NCBI GenBank assembly: GCA_037954325.1
Contig: JBBMNZ010000035.1
Span: 4,066,001 to 4,130,000 of the forward strand
DNA from: Fistularia commersonii
Lineage: Eukaryota > Chordata > Actinopteri > Syngnathiformes > Fistulariidae
DNA: 64,000 bases
Reading direction: 5' to 3'
Numbering within the stretch: position 1 is the first letter of the stretch; every line of letters begins with the position of its first letter. A model generated the notes under the pieces. The model did no database searches, was not told the DNA's origin, and was given only the letters and a program-made list of their open reading frames with translations. A program made the translations under genes and the position numbers. This document shows, in pieces, positions 57,923 to 64,000 of this stretch.

Positions 57923-58411
57923 CCGGCGGAATTCTAATCCTCCGCGCTCCCATCATCTCCCGGCTAATTTGGCTCCGCCGGCGAGACGGTAGGAGAGGAG
58001 TGAGGGGTTTGGGAGAGGGGGAAGATGAGGGGGAGAGAAAAAAAAAAGAGAGAGAGAGAAAGAGAGGGAGAGGGGGTGTTTAAAAAGCGCGTAAAAAAAA
58101 GTTGGGTGTCGCTCTTTTCGTGGTGCGTTCAAAGCGCGCTGGATTATCCGGATGTGCAGGGTTGCAAAAAAAAAAAAAAAAGACACGTCGGTGAAGAGGG
58201 GGTTATTTTAGGCGTCAGGAGGATTTTTTTTTATTTTTTTTTTGTGAAGGTAGCAAGGGAGGGAGGGTGATGATGCTTCCTCTTCATCTTCCTCCCTCCT
58301 CCTCTTCCTCATCTTCAAGCGAGCATCCCCCTCGGCGGCAGAGAATCCGAGCCATAACTCAGGCGTTAGGGCTGCTTTTAGATCATCCGGGAAACGGCCC
58401 GGGCCTCCTTT

Positions 58412-58584
58412 CACCTCCTTTCCTTTCCTTTCCTTTCCTTTCCTTTCCTTTCCTTTCCTTTCCTTTCCTTTCCTTTCCTTTCCTTTCCTTTCCTTTCCCC
58501 TCATTTCCTTTCCCTTCCTTTCTCTTCCTTTCCTTTCCTTTCCTTTCCTTTCCTTTCCTTTCCTTTCCTTTCCTTTCCTTTCCT
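58412..58584 (+). repeat. (CCTTT)n pentanucleotide satellite
   Basis: About 33 near-perfect CCTTT units with a few variants in the middle (cccctcattt, cccttcctttctctt). All frames here are repeat artefacts. Confidence 0.97.
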
Positions 58585-58699
58585 TCCTCCTCCTCCTCCA
58601 CCCCGCCTTTCTTCCGACACACCGCTAAAAATAGCGAATTTCGACAGAAAAAGCCCCTCCTTGCAAATTTTTCCGTTATATTTCACCAATGATACTAGT

Positions 58700-59280
58700 T
58701 TGTAACATTATAATAAGCGCACTTGTGCACCCGAGCGCCCGTAATAGCGTGATTATAAGTGTTATGCATTATTATTATTGTGATAATCATCATCATCGCG
58801 CTGCTCCTCCCCTTCCGTCATTATTGGTGCTTAATTTTCATTGACGTTGCATTTTGCTCGTGTTTTTTTATTTAATGGAACTCAGCTACTAATCCCTGTA
58901 TAGTTAACATCACAATGATCATTACTTATAAATATATAAAATATACTGTCAATGCATTTATATATTCCTTTATCTGTTATTTAATCGAGTATCGACTGCG
59001 GCTTCGTACTCAATCTGTTTTCTTGTCTATTACAGCAAACAGGTTTGGATGATTATAACCCCTATGTATTTTCTATTTTATTGTATTAATTTAGTTTTCT
59101 TTTGACAAAGGATAAGGGTCTCGCTCAGCTCTTCTTTCACGTCCACTTTCCCCTCTGACTGACTTATCAGGCCCTGAATTGTTGTTGTTATTGTTGAGAA
59201 GGTTTGCCTCTCATGTGAAGGGGATGTTTTTATTTATTGAATTGTATTTTTTCCATTCACAGAGATAGATTTGTGGATTT
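58700..59280. other. lbx1 upstream non-coding region
   Basis: No gene. It is A/T-rich, with some complex stretches such as 'gtcattattggtgcttaattttcattgacg' (58818-58847) that could be regulatory. Confidence 0.4.
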
Positions 59281-59339
59281 ACTTGGATGCATTTATTACT
59301 TATATTAATCATAGATGGGCAAGAGTCAGCCAAATTGAA

Positions 59340-59462
59340 GGATAATAATAATAGTACTAATAATCATAGTAGTAGCAGTCGTCGCAGTAGTATTAGTAAT
59401 AGTAATATTGATAATACTAATAATACTAATATTATTATTAATAATAATAATAATAATAAACA
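59340..59462 (+). repeat. Degenerate (AAT/AGT)n microsatellite
   Basis: Triplet repeat with many AAT, AGT and GAT variants. Confidence 0.9.
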
Positions 59463-59685
59463 CATGAAACCAAATTAAAATATATGAAAACCCATGTGCC
59501 AAATAAATATGTGCTGATATTGGGGACTTAGCAGACTTACCAGAGGCCTGAATGACATTGGTCAAAAATCTGAAATTCATCAAAATCTTCACCTCTCCTA
59601 AGCCATCGATGAAAAAAACATACATATAGATATATTAGATAGTATATATTACATAATATAGATACATTAACCGGTGACTTTGGGT

Positions 59686-59806
59686 AAATTAAATTAAATT
59701 AAATTAAATTAAATTAAATTAAAATAATATAAAATAGAATAAAATAAAATAAAATATAATTAAATAATATAAAATAAAATAAAATAAAATAAAATAAAAT
59801 AAAACA
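59686..59806 (+). repeat. (AAATT)n and (AAAAT)n compound repeat
   Basis: About seven AAATT units pass through irregular A/T pentamers into six to eight AAAAT units. Confidence 0.95.
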
Positions 59807-59899
59807 AAGAGGGTTTTGTGCATGCTAGTTACTCCTTTAAAATGACTGAATGAATAAGTAAACGGATGAATGAAGTCAGGGGCTTTGAATTATGAAAGA

Positions 59900-60900
59900 C
59901 AACTATTTGGGTGTGTGTGTGTCATTATCCTGGTGTCTGGCCCGCCAAGGTCACAGCCACGACCCGCCGCCCGGCCCTCGGTCGGAGCCGGAGCCCTCCC
60001 GGGGGGGCCGGGGCCACATCCGGGCATCTCGCCAAAATAAAAAGCTCTGTTTTTCGACCTAAATCCGTTGATGCCGGTCTGTTGTGTTTCACGGTATTCG
60101 CCAGTGATCCGGTAATCTGCCGCTGAGAGGCACGCACGCACACACACACACAGACACACACACACCCTCAAACCAGGTGTTGATTTAGGCCCTCCGCACT
60201 GCGGTCTGCGAGCTTAGGAGTGCCATCCAGGGCCGCAGCGAGGCTGCATTGCCCATCTCAGACAGCTGCAGTGGGGGTGGGGGTATAGGGTGGGTGGACG
60301 CAGGGGGGAAAAGGGGGGGTAGCCATTTTGTGAAACACCCCCAAAAAGTTGGGTGTCACCTCCCACTTCCTCCCTGGTCTTCAACAGGCCTGTTATCTCA
60401 CATGACATCAGAAATAGACACAGAAAGAGAGAGAGAGAGAGAGAGAGTGGGATGTGTCTGTGTTTAAAACATGTACTGTATAAATCACACGTCATTACCA
60501 GAGGTCACGCGCTCCGCTGTCCCATTGGACGGGGGGGGTTTCTGTTTCCGCGCCTCTGATTGGAGAAGAGCCGATCCATCCGGCGGGCCGAGTTCTCCGG
60601 AGAGGCGGCCATATTTTATGTGACTGGAGATGTAATAGTGGGGTCCTCACGATTCCCCCCCTCCCGCACCCCGAAGGCCCGGCTCGTGCACCTCCTCCTC
60701 CTCCTCCTCCTCCTCCTGCTGCTGCTGGATCACGTGATGCAGCACCTGCAGGTGGAGGAGGAAGAACTCGACAAACTGATCTCCTACCGGCATCATTTGG
60801 ACTTTGTTTTTTGTTTTTAAATAATCGCATAATCTGTCGAGAATCGAGATTTCGTTTTTTTTTTGACAGTTTCTTTTGCACTACACAGAGGAGGGGGTCG
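59900..60900. other. GC-rich interval upstream of lbx1
   Basis: Short CA/TG runs near 59911 and 60140, a GA run at 60425-60447, and a CTC/CTG triplet run at 60695-60728 that gives a false poly-Leu frame. CpG-bearing sequence near 60515-60600 includes 'tctgattgg' (CCAAT-like). No exon can be supported. Confidence 0.45.
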
Positions 60901-60914
60901 AATTACTAAAGAAG

Positions 60915-61060
60915 GAATGCAATCATAATGCAAAAATGAAAATTAAAGGGAAAATTATTAGCATGCAGCTAATACCTTAATATGACCTGTTAATTTGCAA
61001 GCAGCAATTTGTTTTATTACACGTTTATAAAACACAGTTTCGTTCTATCTATGTTCTTCA
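60915..61060. promoter_or_regulatory. Candidate conserved non-coding element C, lbx1 upstream
   Basis: A repeat-free A/T-rich block with 'ggaatgcaatcataatgc', 'aaaattattagcatgcagctaata' and 'ttaatttgcaagcagcaattt', resembling homeodomain and POU sites. Enhancer status is inferred from texture and proximity to lbx1. Confidence 0.3.
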
Positions 61061-61809
61061 TTGTTCAGACCATATTTCCAACATTTTTACAGCCAGACCG
61101 TAAACCGAATTCAATGTAGAAAACCGGTTGTTTGTTTGGATAAAAACAAATAAAAAAAGCGTTCCCGCGTCTGAGACAATATCTCCTGCAGGTGAAAGGT
61201 CTGCAAAAAAAAAAAAAAAATCAATATTTGGATTTTAAACACGATAAATTGTTTTTCATTCAGCTTGTTCGGGAGGAGATAAAAATGACCCACAGGGCCG
61301 AATGCATTTAAGATTTTAAAGACAGGGAAAGTCATTTCTTTGACAAACCTTGCGGGAGAGGGGGTTGAATTTGACGCCTTCAGGAACTTACAATTATTCC
61401 CTTCAAGTGAGTTTGAAAGGAAAAAAAAAAAAAAAAAAGAATCTGCAGACACATAAAGTAGAAACGCTTCGGATTGATTTGGGCAGAGGAGTCGATACGT
61501 TTCCGGTCACGATGTGGAAAAAGCTGCCCCCCCCCCCCCCCCCCAAAAAAAAAAAAAACAAAAAAAAAACAGGTGCAAACGCTCCCAAGAAACACAAGAA
61601 GCACAGAAGTTTCCCCACGGGGGGGCCGGGGGGGGCCGGGCTGGGTTGTATAATGCGGGGTTAGGCCCTCCAGAAACACACATTCTAGCCGAGTTCTGCC
61701 GGGGAACGTTTCACACAGGCAACAATTTGAAATGCTAACAGAGCGATAACAACACGCCCTCCCCCCGCGAACCCCGCCATCCGATGACCATAAAGCCTGA
61801 AACCGGACC

Positions 61810-62660
61810 AAAAGGTGTGTTTACCGGGTCTTAAAGCGGAGCGGCGGCCCCTGCCAGCCGGCAACAGCCTGGCTGATCACGCCGCTGTGGTTTGGGGCCT
61901 GTCGGCTTGTCGCTGGCGCGGCCCCCGAAAACACAAAGCGCTCCTCATTTACAGAAATCACCCTCTGAAACGACTTCGGGAGGGAGGGAGGGGGGCTGGA
62001 AACCGGACCTGGCCCTGCCAGCGAGGATCATCCCGGAACGCATCGTCCCCGATCCGTCCTCCCTGCCCGACCGCGATGGCCGCCGCCATTTTTTTTTGGC
62101 CCTTCACCTCAACGCTAATACGGCGGCGATCCCTCGTTTTTCACGCGTCCAAATACACCTGACGGCTCGGCCCCGAAAGTATCTCGGTCATTACTTAACC
62201 TTTTCTCTCGCCCGCCGGGGATGTTTCAGATCTTCCTCCGGGGAGATTCCTCGCTTAAAAAAACGACAAATTCGACAGCGGGATCGCCCTTAATTACGCG
62301 AGGTGGTTGTTATGGGAGCGTGTTTCTCCACCGCCCGCGGACCGGTGGGGGGGGGGGGCGTTTTCCAAGATGGCCGCATGGGAACAAACGCTAGCGGGTC
62401 AGCTGTTCTTCCCCCTGTGACGAGAGGAACGCCGCTCCTCCTCCTCTTCCTCCTTCTCCCCCGACTTTTGTCAGCGTTTCTCTCTTCCCAGCGCACACAC
62501 ACGGTCGCTGAGAGATGCCCTCCGTTCTTTCAATTAGCCCGCGATTGCTAATTCTTACAAGGCTGGCGTCTGGCGAGCCGGGCCCGCAGCAGATGCTACC
62601 GCCGATTGGCCGTTCATCTGCAGCCCGCCGACTGTATTGAATAGCCATTAGGGTGGAGCT
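61810..62660. promoter_or_regulatory. CpG-rich block and candidate element D, lbx1 upstream
   Basis: High CpG content from about 61830 to 62490 with homeodomain-type sites TAATTA (62291-62296) and CAATTAG (62531-62537). It is followed by the complex stretch 62590-62690 ('ccgattggccgttcatctgc', 'tgaatagccattagggtgg', 'gagtattcatgacgg'). It may be a CpG island or enhancer hub of the lbx1 domain, or the promoter of a non-coding RNA. No open frame is convincing. Confidence 0.35.
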
Positions 62661-62689
62661 GAGTATTCATGACGGGGAGAAGTGGCCTT

Positions 62690-63355
62690 TGAGTGGGAGG
62701 GAACGCCGCTACATCGGGTTATCTTTATTCTCTTGTTCTCCGTGGGGTGTTTTTTTTTTTTTTTTTTATAGCCTTGGAGCGGGAGGGGCGTGGTTTGAGA
62801 TGGGTGGGGGATAAACAGATAATGGATGGTGAGTCTCCCGGACAATCAGGCTGATTTCCGCTTATTGTTATGTGTTAATAGTTAGTTAATTTTGATCAGA
62901 TGGGGGAGAGGAGATACATCCACAGAGCTCGTCCCTGGAGACAGAAGGGGGGGGGGGTGATGGAGGGAGGGGGGCACGAGCCAGTCTGTTGCATTTGTGT
63001 ATGATTTGTAGACTCTCAGCGGGCCCCGCTCATGAAGCACCTGGCAACCCCGGCGCGGAGGAATATGGTGGCTGCCACGACCATACACCGACACGCACGC
63101 AACCATATGCCGCCATTGTCATTCCAATCAGGCCGGACAACATTCAGTCCCCGGCCCTTTCATTTGACACCATCAATGCGGGAGCCCCCATGCCGAGGGC
63201 GGGGGGGGGGGGGGTCAAGAGGGAGGCTCCACAACGTGGCTGCTGACACACAGGGGAGGCACAAGCGCACACACACATATGTGCAAATGTATACACACAC
63301 TCACGCCCCGCTGGCTCCCCCTCTGCGCCCCCGTAGGCCGGACTGAGGAAATGTG
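62690..63355. other. Non-coding interval with homopolymer tracts
   Basis: T-run at 62749-62767, G-runs near 62949 and 63200, and short CA repeats near 63270 and 63290. The stretch 63080-63190 ('ccgacacgcacgc' to 'gacaccatcaatgcgg') is complex but of unknown function. No gene seen. Confidence 0.4.
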
Positions 63356-63359
63356 AATT

Positions 63360-63735
63360 AGCTTCATCAATGCAGAGGTTAACATTGCGCAAAGATGATG
63401 TTGACCTCTGGTTGTGTTCTTGGTTTGATGTCTTTCTCAGGGGCCAAACGCTTATGAATAAAAATGGCGAGGGGAGAGGTTGACAAAGGGATTTGTCTGA
63501 CTAATGCCAAGGGAAAACCCCTCAGGGAAAGCCTGGTTAAGCCCAAACACCCCCCTCCACCCTCCCACCCCGCTCCCACCCCTGCAGTATTATCAATCAT
63601 GGAGCGGCTCACACGGCGTTGTTATTGTTTTTGCCATAATTGTGTCTGAATGGCTTCCATTTGTCTCTAATGAAAAGTGTCTGCATTCGTCATGCTAATG
63701 CGACGACGGCGTCAGCGCCGCGCACGGCGACCTGC
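63360..63735. promoter_or_regulatory. Candidate conserved non-coding element E, lbx1 upstream
   Basis: Complex, repeat-free sequence with 'cattgcgcaaagatgatgttgacctctgg', a SOX-type ATTGTTT (63624-63630), and the octamer-like ATGCTAAT (63692-63699). It is interrupted by a C-rich tract (63545-63580). The texture is that of a developmental enhancer; this is inference. Confidence 0.35.
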
Positions 63736-64000
63736 GGCATATTTCTTAACTCCAACCGCTCCGATTGTGCAGGGGGGGGAGAAAAAAAATACAAAATGAG
63801 ATAAAGGATTACTTTACTCTTGTCTAAGGAAAAAAAAAGGGGTGGGAGGGTTGGCCAATTGAGAAATATTATGTTTTCATTCACGCTTTCTCCCGAGTGG
63901 GATTTTAAAATACGGATTGAAAAAATAGAAATTCACCTCGTGATAAGGTTCATTTTCAAAAATGCTCCACCTGGTCTCAATGAGGTGGTGCCATTTTTTG

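Noticed and set aside
58208..58692. KERKG and SFPFL repeat frames
   Set aside because: Translations of the CCTTT pentamer array on the two strands.
60560..60820. 86-codon frame with a poly-Leu run and an acidic end
   Set aside because: The Leu run is a CTC/CTG triplet repeat. There is no supporting splice structure or recognisable domain.

Overview
The window is nuclear DNA from a ray-finned fish, very probably a teleost. The genes have vertebrate intron-exon structure, and the protein-coding genes are closest in form to fish type I keratins, smap1, cenpk and lbx1. Between them lie many (CA)n/(TG)n microsatellites, fragments of fish-type Tc1, hAT-like and SINE/LINE elements, and pentanucleotide satellite arrays. 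The species cannot be named from the sequence. All gene models below were assembled by hand from reading frame, splice sites and exon lengths. Every complete model closes to a whole number of codons.

Layout. 1-408 (+) holds the last two exons of a type I keratin. 2040-4450 (-) is a complete compact type I keratin of 397 aa, convergent with the first. 4.5-11.3 kb is intergenic, with microsatellites, a minisatellite and a hAT-like MITE. From about 11.33 to 37.54 kb there are two tandem copies of a ~13 kb segment (U1 about 11.33-24.39 kb, U2 about 24.40-37.54 kb). Each copy carries an atypical type I keratin on the + strand (13798-16385, 462 aa; 26355-29225, 498 aa) and 3' exons of smap1 on the - strand. 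The intact smap1 gene (- strand, 42837-34494, 456 aa, ten coding exons) uses the U2 exons. U1 keeps only an almost perfect orphan copy of smap1 exon 9. cenpk (- strand, 48643-44174, 260 aa) lies upstream of smap1. 48.7-56.0 kb is gene-poor and contains candidate conserved enhancers and an interspersed (AATAG)n satellite. lbx1 (- strand, 57421-56000, 294 aa, two exons) follows, and its upstream flank (57.4-64 kb) has further enhancer-like blocks, a (CCTTT)n array and A/T-rich simple repeats.

Biology. The keratins are intermediate-filament building blocks of epithelia. smap1 encodes an Arf GTPase-activating protein that binds clathrin. cenpk encodes an inner-kinetochore subunit. lbx1 encodes a homeodomain regulator of dorsal interneurons and migrating muscle precursors. 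These genes do not form one pathway. The most unusual feature is the segmental duplication. Its breakpoint junction can be read in a GT-rich tract. The two keratin copies share a near-identical promoter and rod but have strongly divergent head exons and a differently expanded Gln/Thr tail. Several insertions and deletions occur in only one unit, so they can be dated relative to the duplication.
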